Assembly: GCF_030161415.1 (NCBI RefSeq)
Contig: NZ_BSSU01000007.1
Coordinates: 62,001 to 126,000 of the forward strand
Source of the DNA: Thalassotalea eurytherma
Lineage (GTDB): Bacteria; Pseudomonadota; Gammaproteobacteria; Enterobacterales; Alteromonadaceae
Direction of reading: 5' to 3'
DNA length: 64,000 nt
Of the stretch, positions 51,985-60,768 are shown piece by piece (the first letter of the stretch is position 1; each line of letters opens with the position of its first letter). The notes beneath the pieces are model-generated. The model did no database searches, was not told the origin of the DNA, and saw nothing but the letters and a program-made list of their open reading frames with translations. A program made the position numbers and the translations under genes.

Positions 51985-54090
51985 TTAATTTCCGTATTCA
52001 TCCCACCACATTTGAAACATAAGCATGCTCCATAATAAGCTAGCGTGATCGTATTTGCCCGACTGATGCTCTTGCCAAAGCTGATTAATGCTATCTCTTC
52101 TAAAATAATTTATCAGACCATCGGTGCTAGCAATTAACTTTTCTTGCGCTATGTCTTTTATTTCACCTCGAAGCCATTGTGCTAATGGCACAGAAAAGCC
52201 CATTTTTTTCCGGTATAAAATATCATTAGGAAGCATGGGTTTAAAAAGCTCTTTTAAGATGTGTTTTTTCTCACCTTTAGGGTTTTCTTCATTTACCTTA
52301 AACTTGCTGCTTGAAGCGATGCTTGCAGATTTTTCAACTACCGTATAATCAAGAATTGGCGCTCTCACCTCTAACGAATTTGCCATACTCATTCGGTCAA
52401 CTTTTACCAAAATCCCGCCCGGTAGGTAGGTTTTCATATCTGTATAAAGGATTTTAGATAGGTGGTCTTTACCATCCGCTTTTTGATACTTATCTATTGT
52501 TACTTTCGACGGATGATAATCGCCTAATTCAGCTGAAACATTCTCTTTTACGATAAAGCTCCACTCATCATCAGTCATAAATGAATTAGAAATATAAAAG
52601 CCCATTGCAGCATCTACACTCAGTGTATTCAACAACGATTTAGCTTTTTTAAATGGGGCTGCATTAATACTGCCAGCCAATTGCGCGCCGATTGGAAATA
52701 GCGATTTGCGCATCCAGTTAGGGAATTTGTCTCGTAACTTGTTTTCCAAGTAATCTACCGAATACTTTTCATAGCCGGCAAACACTTCATCGCCACCATC
52801 GCCTGCAACAGCTACCGTTACCTTTTGTCGCGCTAATTCGGATACAAAGTATGTCGGTACTAAAGATGGGTCAGCAAATGGCTCGTCAAAAAATTTAACA
52901 ATGTGCTTTAAGTTGTCTTTTACATTTTGATGAACAGTAAATTCATGATGATCGGTTTGATATTTGTCGGCGACGATTTGTGCGAATTCAGTTTCGTTGA
53001 ATTGTTCATTGTCGAAGCCTATTGAGCACGTTGTTATTTTATGTGGTTCGTTTTGGGGATTCTGACCTTCGTCAGAATGACTCTGTGTATTATGGGTATC
53101 ACAGGCTTGGTTTTGACGGTCTTCGTTATTGCCGTTTAGATTCCCGCCTTCGCGGGAATGACAATTAGGGACGCCGGAATTATGATTGAGATTCCCATTT
53201 TCATGGGAGTGACACCCCAGGGTGTTGGAATGATTGGCCTGTTCGCTTTCATTTGCCACTTGTGACATTAAAGCAACTACGCCACTAGAGTCTACACCGC
53301 CGCTTAAAAACGCGCCTAATGGCACATCTGACACCATTCGGTTTTTAGTGCATTGTTTAAGTAACGCTGTTAGTTCATCAATGTTCTGTTCTTCGGTTAA
53401 ATCATTTACGTTTGCAAATGAAACATCCCAATACTGCCATGTTTTTACTTCTTCTCTAGTCACTGTCATACAATGACCAGGCTCTAGTTTATAAACGTTC
53501 TCAAAAATGGTTTTAGGATCAGGGATGTATTGATAGGCAAAAAAATCGTAAACTGCATCCGTTCGAATATTTTTAGGAAAAGCATTAATAGCCATTAATG
53601 ATTTAAGCTCTGAAGCGAAGTAAACATCACCTTCATTTTGATAATAATAAAGTGGCTTTTTACCTAAGCGATCTCTTGCAATAAATAAGGTTTGTTCTTG
53701 AATATCCCATAAAGCAAATGCAAACATGCCATTTAAATAATCAACACATTGCTCACCATGCTCTGCAAATAAGGCAAGAATAACTTCAGTATCGGTATGA
53801 GTATTAAAGGTATAACCTTTGTTAATTAAGGCTTCTCTATGTTCTTGGAAATTATATATTTCACCGTTAAAGGCAATTACGTAGCGTTTATCAGAAGAAA
53901 ACATTGGCTGCACACCGGCTTCTGATAAATCAATGATCGCTAAACGTCTATGGCATAAACCAATATTTTCATCATAATAAACATTACCTGCATCTGGGCC
54001 ACGATGAATTATCGCTTCACCCATTTTTTCAAGTGATGCTTTTGTCGCAGGCTCGGCGTTAAATGTTGTATATCCAGCTATTCCACACAT
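51985..54090 (-). CDS. XrtA system amidotransferase (asparagine synthase type) with repeat-derived insert
   Basis: The protein has the N-terminal glutaminase of class II amidotransferases (MCGIAGYTTF, nucleophile Cys2; RRLAIIDLSEAG; FNGEIYNF). The asparagine-synthase domain follows, with PP-loop LSGGVDSSG near residue 265 and VAVAGDGGDEVFAGYEKY. It matches the TIGR03108-type amidotransferase of exosortase A loci, which probably amidates a uronic acid or an amino-acid substituent. At 701 residues it is about 65 longer than usual. The excess is an Asn/His/Gly-rich stretch (about 285-347) containing three in-frame hairpin repeats. It sits between a helix and the ITTCSIGF strand, so it is likely a surface loop and the enzyme may remain active. 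Confidence 0.88.
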   Translation of the reverse strand: MCGIAGYTTFNAEPATKASLEKMGEAIIHRGPDAGNVYYDENIGLCHRRLAIIDLSEAGVQPMFSSDKRYVIAFNGEIYNFQEHREALINKGYTFNTHTDTEVILALFAEHGEQCVDYLNGMFAFALWDIQEQTLFIARDRLGKKPLYYYQNEGDVYFASELKSLMAINAFPKNIRTDAVYDFFAYQYIPDPKTIFENVYKLEPGHCMTVTREEVKTWQYWDVSFANVNDLTEEQNIDELTALLKQCTKNRMVSDVPLGAFLSGGVDSSGVVALMSQVANESEQANHSNTLGCHSHENGNLNHNSGVPNCHSREGGNLNGNNEDRQNQACDTHNTQSHSDEGQNPQNEPHKITTCSIGFDNEQFNETEFAQIVADKYQTDHHEFTVHQNVKDNLKHIVKFFDEPFADPSLVPTYFVSELARQKVTVAVAGDGGDEVFAGYEKYSVDYLENKLRDKFPNWMRKSLFPIGAQLAGSINAAPFKKAKSLLNTLSVDAAMGFYISNSFMTDDEWSFIVKENVSAELGDYHPSKVTIDKYQKADGKDHLSKILYTDMKTYLPGGILVKVDRMSMANSLEVRAPILDYTVVEKSASIASSSKFKVNEENPKGEKKHILKELFKPMLPNDILYRKKMGFSVPLAQWLRGEIKDIAQEKLIASTDGLINYFRRDSINQLWQEHQSGKYDHASLLWSMLMFQMWWDEYGN
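53058..53081 (-). repeat. Hairpin repeat unit 1 inside the amidotransferase gene
   Basis: ATTCTGAC-cttc-GTCAGAAT followed by GAC. It encodes SHSDEGQNP (residues 337-345) on the coding strand. The stem differs from unit 2 at both arms with pairing kept. Confidence 0.85.
53139..53162 (-). repeat. Hairpin repeat unit 2 inside the amidotransferase gene
   Basis: ATTCCCGC-cttc-GCGGGAAT followed by GAC, a perfect 8-base stem. It matches the widespread GGAATGAC-type bacterial palindromic repeat. It encodes CHSREGGNL (residues 310-318). Confidence 0.9.
53190..53213 (-). repeat. Hairpin repeat unit 3 inside the amidotransferase gene
   Basis: ATTCCCAT-tttc-ATGGGAGT followed by GAC, an 8-base stem with one G-T pair. 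It encodes CHSHENGNL (residues 293-301), in the same frame as the other two units. Confidence 0.85.
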
Positions 54091-54092
54091 AA

Positions 54093-55127
54093 TTAAAGGC
54101 TTATATATTTCCTTAAAGAACTTCCCATGCCAGTTGCTACGCCAACAGGTAATTTACACCAAAGCTTTTCAATTAAAGGGCGTAATCTGTTATTGCCAAC
54201 GCCAGCACTTTCAATTACGGGTTTTCCTTGGTAAAAATCATACCAATCTAACCCTTGAGGCTGAGCCCCCCATTGCGCTTTAAATTTGTATGTACCTTCA
54301 CCAGGCGTTGAGCGACCAAAATCAAATGAAGTAATGCCATTATCTGAGGCATAACTTAATAATGTCCAATACAACAACATGTTAGGCGCTAGCTTGTTAT
54401 AGTCACCATTAGTTGAAGCCCAAGGAATAACACAAGCTTGGTTATTAACAAGAATTAAACCTGCCCCTATCACTTCACCTTTAAAGTAAACATTGGCAAT
54501 CACCGCGTTTTCTTTATAGTTTTCAACAATTGATTGAAACCATTGAAAGCTATGTGCGGGAGAGCCTAAATCACGCATATTTTTACAATAAACTTGGTAA
54601 AAACCATCTAAATGAGCTTTATCGTTTCCTGTAGAAGCTGTTAGGCCATTTTTAGTCGCTTTTCTAATTTGGCTACGTAATTTGGACTTAAAGCTTTGCA
54701 TTAATTCTTCAGAAGAAGATGGTAAAGGCAATACCATACGCACTTTTTGCAATGTCGAAGGCTCTCTATCACGTGCAGCATGGGTACGATATTCTATTTT
54801 AGCAATTGACTTTTCAGCACCTAATTTAAAAGCTTCAGCTAAAAGTTGTTGCTTAATTTCATCAGAGTCGGCCAGCACACCACCTAAGTCACAATAGGGT
54901 AATGATGATAACTTACCCGCCATAAATGGTTTTTTAATATAAGCCAATGGAAAAACGCCAACCGTTTTACCATTTTCGATTGCCATTAGTCGATATACCG
55001 AAAATTTATAAGCTTGTTCCACCGTAGCTAACCAAGCCCATTGATGGTATGCCGATGCATTAGCATTATTACTCACGTATTCATCCCATGAGTTATGGTT
55101 ACTGCTAGATGCAAAAATTACTTCCAT
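54093..55127 (-). CDS. FemAB family XrtA/PEP-CTERM system-associated protein
   Basis: The 344-residue protein is a GNAT-fold FemAB relative of the TIGR03019 type. Features are SAYHQWAWLATVEQAYKFSVYRLMAIENG at the N-terminus, KLRSQIRKATKNGLTA near residue 150 and ACVIPWASTNGDYNKLAPNMLLYWTLLSYA with FDFGRSTPGEGTYKFKAQWGA toward the end. FemAB proteins add amino acids or acyl groups, often from aminoacyl-tRNA. Here it probably decorates the polysaccharide with an amino acid. It sits next to the amidotransferase gene (two-base gap), as is usual in XrtA loci. Confidence 0.9.
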   Translation of the reverse strand: MEVIFASSSNHNSWDEYVSNNANASAYHQWAWLATVEQAYKFSVYRLMAIENGKTVGVFPLAYIKKPFMAGKLSSLPYCDLGGVLADSDEIKQQLLAEAFKLGAEKSIAKIEYRTHAARDREPSTLQKVRMVLPLPSSSEELMQSFKSKLRSQIRKATKNGLTASTGNDKAHLDGFYQVYCKNMRDLGSPAHSFQWFQSIVENYKENAVIANVYFKGEVIGAGLILVNNQACVIPWASTNGDYNKLAPNMLLYWTLLSYASDNGITSFDFGRSTPGEGTYKFKAQWGAQPQGLDWYDFYQGKPVIESAGVGNNRLRPLIEKLWCKLPVGVATGMGSSLRKYISL

Positions 55128-55128
55128 A

Positions 55129-56112
55129 TTATGCCCTCCCCGTTGTCATCGATGCTTTAACTTGCGACAAGGTACAAAACTCAACATCTGCTACAGAAGT
55201 TAAATACTGCACAACGTGTTGAATACGCTTACAAATAAGTTCACGGGCATGGGGCTCATTATTTAGCCCGGTAACTCGTTCAATTAAACTCGAGCTATGA
55301 AGGTACATATGAAAAACACTATGGTTATTCTTTAATTTTGACTTGACTAAACGAACCATGTCGTTTTCAGAACATAATTCCGGGCTTAAATAGAGTTTTC
55401 TAAGTATAAGTGTATGCCACAGCAGGCCATTTATTCTTAGCCAATTAAAAGGTGGCTTCTCGCATAATTTATGGAGTTTTTGTGCTAAAGATGTTGATGA
55501 GCGATTAAAGCCACAGGTTACAGGTATTTCAAAAATATCACGTTGTTCCCCTGCCTCATTGGTGTTTTGAAAATCAGGCCAATAAGGTACTCGAGAGGCA
55601 TTTTCACAGGTAAAATGGTCGTTAACGTAGAGCGGATAAATACTAGTATCTACATCAATACCTTGGTCAATCAGTAATTTAAGCACATCACCATTTATTC
55701 CCCAGCGCCCAGTTCTAAATGATTTTGGCTCTACGCCAATGTTTGCTTCAATTTTTTCTATCAGCTGGTTTAGCTTTTGCTTGGTTTGTTCAACAGATAA
55801 ATTAATAACGTGGGAAGTAAAATCACTGGTTTCATTGAAAAATGGTGGATTAGCCCATGGATGTAAATGCGCACCAATTTCACAGTTATCGCTACCAAAT
55901 GACTTTAGTACCTGTGAAGCGTATTCGTCATTGGCTACAGGGTAGTCAACTAAATAAGTAGGTTTGATTTGTAGCTCTTGGCAAAAGTTTTGAAAAGCAG
56001 GTAGCTCCTTTGTATTGTCTACACAAAAGTTATCATTAGGAAATGGTCCTGACCAATCCCATTCTTCTTCTGTGTCTACACTTAAAACAAAGAAAACCTT
56101 TGGCTTATCCAT
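55129..56112 (-). CDS. Polysaccharide deacetylase-like (NodB fold) protein
   Basis: The 327-residue protein has the NodB-like opening FFVLSVDTEEEWDWSGPFPND, in which DTEEEW carries the catalytic and metal Asp. A second motif is CEIGAHLHPWANPPF, with a His-x-His pair as ligands, followed by SFRTGRWGINGDVL and FHMYLHSSSLI. No signal peptide is visible, so it is probably cytoplasmic or has a lipid-linked substrate. It is distinct from the TIGR03006 deacetylase at 31050. It lies one base from the FemAB gene and shares its first base with the end of the GT4 gene upstream. Confidence 0.82.
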   Translation of the reverse strand: MDKPKVFFVLSVDTEEEWDWSGPFPNDNFCVDNTKELPAFQNFCQELQIKPTYLVDYPVANDEYASQVLKSFGSDNCEIGAHLHPWANPPFFNETSDFTSHVINLSVEQTKQKLNQLIEKIEANIGVEPKSFRTGRWGINGDVLKLLIDQGIDVDTSIYPLYVNDHFTCENASRVPYWPDFQNTNEAGEQRDIFEIPVTCGFNRSSTSLAQKLHKLCEKPPFNWLRINGLLWHTLILRKLYLSPELCSENDMVRLVKSKLKNNHSVFHMYLHSSSLIERVTGLNNEPHARELICKRIQHVVQYLTSVADVEFCTLSQVKASMTTGRA

Positions 56113-57230
56113 TAGCTAACAAGCTCCTGAAACAGCTCTGCATATTCATTAGCCATACGTTGGGCTGAATAATGCTGATTAACATAGTCCCGCGCATTGT
56201 CAGCTAGTCGCTGTGCTTCTTCTTCATTAAACAATATGGTTTCCCAATATTGCGTAAGTAATTGCTTATTACCTAATGGCGCAAGCAAACCTGATTGTTC
56301 ATGTGTAATAAGCTGATCAATGCCTGGTATGTTATAAGCGGCGACTGGAATTCCCATTGCAGTAGCTTCCATCAAGCATCGCGGAATACCTTCTAAAGAA
56401 GAGGTCATGGCAAATAAATCAAATGACTGCAAGAGCTCTAATCGGTCATCTCTAAAACCCAAAAAATGAATATCGGCATTAGATGAAAGTTTACTGGCGT
56501 AAACCTCTAATTCGGCTCTTTGTTCGCCATCGCCAAGTAAGCTTAATTTAAGGTTGCCATGCTTTTGTTGCAACTCATCAAAAATATCGAGCAAGTCGAA
56601 AATATTTTTACGGCTAATCATTTGGCCTACAAAACCAATATGCTTAACTTTTGTATCTTTATTTAAAGGCTTTAAACGTTGCTCATCAACTTCTGATAAG
56701 TCTACACCATTTTGAATATAAACAAGCTTAGGCTCTTTAATACCGTATGGTTTTACGTCGGTACAAAGCTGTGGAGACAAAGGTACAACTTTGTCTGCAA
56801 AACGCATAGCCTGGCAACCCAACCATATAAAGCTACGTAATTTTATATCTTTTGCATTTTCAAAACCGTGCGGCGTAACAACTACTTTTACCCCTGCCTT
56901 TTTTGCAGCAAGTATTCCTAAAATATCTGATTTGTAACCGTGAGTATGAACAACATCTATAGCGTGTTCTTTAATTAAGCGAGCAAGCTTACCAACGACA
57001 GATAAATCAAAAGGGTTACTCATTGGTACTTCGTGAGTTACGCCACCTAGTTGCTTAAAGTGCTTAACCAGCTCTAAATCTTGAGAGTTTTCTTCTAAGG
57101 TAATGGCAAGTTCGCTTGTGAACTTGTCTGAATCTAGGTGTTTACTTAACGCTAATACCCAGCGCTCGGCACCATAAAAACCGGTAGAACAAATAAACTG
57201 CAGTACTTTAATTTTCTTATTATTAGCCAT
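56112..57230 (-). CDS. Glycosyltransferase family 4 protein
   Basis: The 372-residue GT-B enzyme begins KIKVLQFICSTGFYGAERWVLALSKHL. It has the VVVTPHGFEN acceptor-domain segment, the hinge LVYIQNGVDLSEV and the GT4 motifs GFVGQMISRKNIFDLLDIF and SSLEGIPRCLMEATAMGIPVAAYNIPG. It adds a sugar during repeat-unit synthesis. Its start codon shares its first base with the stop of the GT2 gene and its last base with the deacetylase start, a tightly packed operon. Confidence 0.9.
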   Translation of the reverse strand: MANNKKIKVLQFICSTGFYGAERWVLALSKHLDSDKFTSELAITLEENSQDLELVKHFKQLGGVTHEVPMSNPFDLSVVGKLARLIKEHAIDVVHTHGYKSDILGILAAKKAGVKVVVTPHGFENAKDIKLRSFIWLGCQAMRFADKVVPLSPQLCTDVKPYGIKEPKLVYIQNGVDLSEVDEQRLKPLNKDTKVKHIGFVGQMISRKNIFDLLDIFDELQQKHGNLKLSLLGDGEQRAELEVYASKLSSNADIHFLGFRDDRLELLQSFDLFAMTSSLEGIPRCLMEATAMGIPVAAYNIPGIDQLITHEQSGLLAPLGNKQLLTQYWETILFNEEEAQRLADNARDYVNQHYSAQRMANEYAELFQELVS

Positions 57231-58186
57231 TATTTGTATGCTTCCTTGACGCTAATAGTGCGTATCACTCCCAAAAATGTGCCTTTTGCTCTAGCAGGAA
57301 AATAAACCAAATAAAACTTCAACACCTCGATAAAAGGGATACTGCCTTTTGCCAATGAATGAAGCCTAAAGGTATAGGCTAGAACCGGAAGTAAAAATAT
57401 TGTTAATCCAAATAGCGATAATAAACTGTTATGTATTAACAATCCAATAGCAAATAATAAAACACCAAACATAACTGCGGGCGGTATGAGAAAACTCGGC
57501 ACTTCTCGTAATGGAATGTTGCGACCTTTGATGGATTGAAGATTCGACTGCCCTCGCCAAACCTCTTTTTGAAACATTGGTTTAAGTTCTTTATCTTCAC
57601 CTAAATGAACATAATTGGCTTTAGAAGAGTAATACAATGTTCCTAATTGGTTTACCTGATCAGTAAAATAATAATCTTCACACGTTACTAAATGCGCAGG
57701 AAACCCGCCAACCGCATCAAATGTATTGCGTGATAAAAACAAGTTTCTCCCTGGTAAAAAAGATACATTTTGGTCTAATTCTGCATTACTTAATACCGTT
57801 CTAATTTGCTCTAAATAAGGAGGAGCCTCACCGTTTATTTGCATTGCAGAAACCAGCTTTCTCTCCTTGTTCTCCTCTAATAACTCAAGCATGGTCGATA
57901 ACCAATTATTCGATAACTTCACATCAGCATCTAAGAAGGCTAAATACTCGCCCGAGGATTGCTGAGCGCCTAAATTGCGTAACTCAGATATGGTTAGGTT
58001 GTTATCTGCGAGCAATGTGGTGAATGACAATTGATTAAAATGCTCAGCACAGTCAAGCGATTCATTTTGGCTAACTACAATCACCTCAATTGAAGCAAGG
58101 TCAAACGATTGAGATTGGATTGACTCAATCGTTTGCACCAACATTTCTTCTCGCCCTTTATGAGGGATAATAAATGATACCAACAT
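57230..58186 (-). CDS. Glycosyltransferase family 2 membrane protein
   Basis: The protein has a GT-A domain with VSFIIPHKGREEML, ISELRNLGAQQSSGEYLAFLDADVKL (the DxD-type metal site) and GGFPAHLVTCEDYYFTDQV. Two C-terminal membrane helices (about 235-275) follow. I place the start at the ATG at 58184-58186, whose first base overlaps the stop TAA of the lyase-like gene. This gives 318 residues. The frame is open 18 codons further upstream within that gene. It transfers a sugar to a lipid-linked or nascent chain at the membrane. Confidence 0.88.
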   Translation of the reverse strand: MLVSFIIPHKGREEMLVQTIESIQSQSFDLASIEVIVVSQNESLDCAEHFNQLSFTTLLADNNLTISELRNLGAQQSSGEYLAFLDADVKLSNNWLSTMLELLEENKERKLVSAMQINGEAPPYLEQIRTVLSNAELDQNVSFLPGRNLFLSRNTFDAVGGFPAHLVTCEDYYFTDQVNQLGTLYYSSKANYVHLGEDKELKPMFQKEVWRGQSNLQSIKGRNIPLREVPSFLIPPAVMFGVLLFAIGLLIHNSLLSLFGLTIFLLPVLAYTFRLHSLAKGSIPFIEVLKFYLVYFPARAKGTFLGVIRTISVKEAYK

Positions 58187-60723
58187 TAATTGAGTCGCTC
58201 CGCGAGTTTCTTGAATTTGGCGTTTCTTGTTGCTAGCCACTGAACTTCTTTCTTCAATGATGTTTTTGCTAGCGTAGCAAGAAAAGTCGCTACATGGTTA
58301 TTTGAACTTGATGCATACAAATACTTTTGTTTACTATGCTCAATATTCATTGCTTTATTTAAATTTTTATTCAAAAAATAACGAGATCGAGCGCCAACAT
58401 TTTGCATTAGCAACACTAATATTCGGGTGTAAGTATTTGTTGGTTCGTTTTTTAACTCATTATGAACATAATGATAAAAGTATTCTGCTTTTTCAAAGAG
58501 CTTTAGACTTACGTCGTTATCCATGCAAAGCTCACTCGCCGTATATAAAATATTTGCTTTTCTCAAGTCTTGGGCAACCCAGGTATGATTTGGGTATTCA
58601 AGCTTTTCTGGGGTATTTAAATAAGGCTGTTCATTCTCAAGCATCCACTGCGCAAAATGAGCTAATAACGAATCACTATAGGCAAATGATTCATCAAATT
58701 GGCCAATTGAGCGTTTAATTTCTAAATACCTAATAACCGCTTGTAGATAAACGGTATAAAACCATGATGCCTCTATGTTGTCTAATTCTCTCAGTGATAG
58801 GTCTTCACTCGGTGACGCTGTATTTTTAATGACAAGGCTCGCTTTATCTAAATAACTTTGAGCGCCTGTGAGTTCGTAACTATCAAGCAATGCAACAATG
58901 AAGTGGCCTGTACCTCTATCTAACGGGTATTGCCCAGTTAGCTTGTTTTTATATCCTGGCAATGCCTTGTTTTTAATAGAAATCAGCAATTCGCCAACGG
59001 TCCCTGTACCATCATAAAAATTGCCAATCCAATCAGTTAATTTAATGACTGATTGTTTTGACGTTTCATCACCCGTTAAAAAGTAATGAAGCATTAAGCC
59101 TGATGTATAGCAGTGCTGCCCACCAGGGCCACCGCCTCCAGCATGATCTTCATAAACATCACTTTGCTGAAGCTTTGAGTATGTTCTGTGTGAACTTGTT
59201 TTTGCAGGCACGTAATGGTCTGTATGCCAAAACAAACCATTATTGTATTCGGGCTTATCTAATTCTGTTTGGTATATATCAATATCTTTTACATGCTGAG
59301 TAAGATCGTTGGCTAATTCAAGCCACTGTTTGTTTCCAGTAAGCAGGTATTGTTTTAAAAAACCAAGCAACGGATCATACTGGTTATTATAATGAGAAAT
59401 CATTTCATCATTCCCATCAAACTCTGCTGCTTCATGATCGGCGAATAGTTCTCCAAAATTGCGCCAACCATATTCATCTATCACTTCTCGCTTAGCAAAA
59501 AAGTTATCCTCACCATTTAAGCCTAATTTAATAATGTTTTGTAATTCTTGATCATGCTCAGATCCGAGGTTTTGAATGACTGCCGAGTTGATTAAGTATG
59601 ACTGGCATACAGCAATTTCAGTTTTCTTGGCATTAGGTGCTGCTTGACAAGGTGTCAAATCAAAATGAATGACATGCGTTTTTTTCTCACCCGGTTGAAG
59701 CTCATGCAGACCATGCTCACTTTTAGGAAACAAGCCAATCGTTAATCGTTCGTTATTTAATTCGAGTTTCTTTGGGAAGTTCTGCCAGAATTGCTCTACG
59801 CGCACTGCTAAAGGGTTAGCATTATGCTTTGCTGACAACGTAGGTTCTGCTCTTAGGCCATCAATGCTGTCAATCGCGTTTAATTTGTACCCTCTAAATG
59901 GCAATACGTTTTCATTTTGTGAATTAACATGACTATCTGATTGCCAGTTGTCACCGCCACTACTTGCTTGATACAAACTAAAGTCACCGGTAAGTGTTTT
60001 ATCAGGCAGGTCGTTTAACGTTAATTTTGAATCTGTAATATTTTCTAAATTAAGGCTGAGCTCAGAAAATAGCACCGAGTTTTCGTTACCTAAATCCCAT
60101 TTTCCTTGATGATGAACCATAGGCTTTGGGTTGTGGATTACAAACTCAACTTTGACTATGTTTTCAATAAAATTAATAAAGAAACGACAAACGAAATTTA
60201 AAAAGTTACCACTGCTACTATCTAGTTTACCTGAGTACTCAGCTTCAGCGATAAAAGATGTCTGTTTTGTAGTTAATGAAGTGACTACCGCATCCCAATG
60301 AACTAAATCACTGTCACAGAAAAATGGCGTAAATGGTATCTCATGACACATTAAGGTTGTCTTAGAAAAGCTAAACAGCCTGTTATCGAGTGAAAAAGTT
60401 ACTTCTTGCGCAGTTTCTCTTTTTTCTACCTTTGGCAAAATACAATTATTCGAATGAAATTCTGGTGCGCTTTTAATAAATGCACGTTTAATATCTGCAT
60501 TTTGGGGTAAAATGAAATTACATCTTACCCACTTTAATGACCCATTAGGCCAAACAGATAGCGGTAAAAATTCACTTGAATATAATTGCCCCTGAGGATC
60601 TATTACGGCATAGTTAGATAAATCAAATACTTCCCCATTTTGAATCGGGAAAGAAAAAGTTATCAATTGATCTTTCGAGCGAGTATTTCCATGCTCGTTT
60701 ATTTTTATAGGGACTTCCAACAT
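58186..60723 (-). CDS. Exo-rhamnogalacturonan-lyase-like (PcRGLX/YetA-type) protein
   Basis: The 845-residue protein begins LEVPIKINEHGNTRSKDQLITFSFPI ... LPLSVWPNGSLKWVRCNF. This matches the N-terminal RIFT-barrel of PcRGLX/YetA-type proteins. Further beta domains lead to a helical-barrel region with AGGGGPGGQHCYTSGLMLHYFLTGD and LDRGTGHFIVALLDSYEL. The family contains lyases acting on acidic polysaccharides. I see no signal peptide, so it is either cytoplasmic or exported in another way. It heads the long operon and may edit or recycle the product. The function is inferred from the fold, and enzymatic activity is not proven. Confidence 0.65.
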   Translation of the reverse strand: MLEVPIKINEHGNTRSKDQLITFSFPIQNGEVFDLSNYAVIDPQGQLYSSEFLPLSVWPNGSLKWVRCNFILPQNADIKRAFIKSAPEFHSNNCILPKVEKRETAQEVTFSLDNRLFSFSKTTLMCHEIPFTPFFCDSDLVHWDAVVTSLTTKQTSFIAEAEYSGKLDSSSGNFLNFVCRFFINFIENIVKVEFVIHNPKPMVHHQGKWDLGNENSVLFSELSLNLENITDSKLTLNDLPDKTLTGDFSLYQASSGGDNWQSDSHVNSQNENVLPFRGYKLNAIDSIDGLRAEPTLSAKHNANPLAVRVEQFWQNFPKKLELNNERLTIGLFPKSEHGLHELQPGEKKTHVIHFDLTPCQAAPNAKKTEIAVCQSYLINSAVIQNLGSEHDQELQNIIKLGLNGEDNFFAKREVIDEYGWRNFGELFADHEAAEFDGNDEMISHYNNQYDPLLGFLKQYLLTGNKQWLELANDLTQHVKDIDIYQTELDKPEYNNGLFWHTDHYVPAKTSSHRTYSKLQQSDVYEDHAGGGGPGGQHCYTSGLMLHYFLTGDETSKQSVIKLTDWIGNFYDGTGTVGELLISIKNKALPGYKNKLTGQYPLDRGTGHFIVALLDSYELTGAQSYLDKASLVIKNTASPSEDLSLRELDNIEASWFYTVYLQAVIRYLEIKRSIGQFDESFAYSDSLLAHFAQWMLENEQPYLNTPEKLEYPNHTWVAQDLRKANILYTASELCMDNDVSLKLFEKAEYFYHYVHNELKNEPTNTYTRILVLLMQNVGARSRYFLNKNLNKAMNIEHSKQKYLYASSSNNHVATFLATLAKTSLKKEVQWLATRNAKFKKLAERLN

Positions 60724-60768
60724 TATCCAAAACAGATTGACTAGTTATTAACGTTCAAGTTACAAATA

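Noticed and set aside
51930-52001. Upstream in-frame start for the phosphodiesterase-like gene
   Set aside because: It would extend into the amidotransferase gene and has no suitably spaced ribosome site. The ATG at 51929 has AGGA and matches the family-like N-terminus.
53058-53213. CRISPR-like array in the amidotransferase gene
   Set aside because: There are only three units, of ~24 bases with unequal spacing (57 and 27 bases), their stems vary, and they are in frame inside a protein. This is not a CRISPR.
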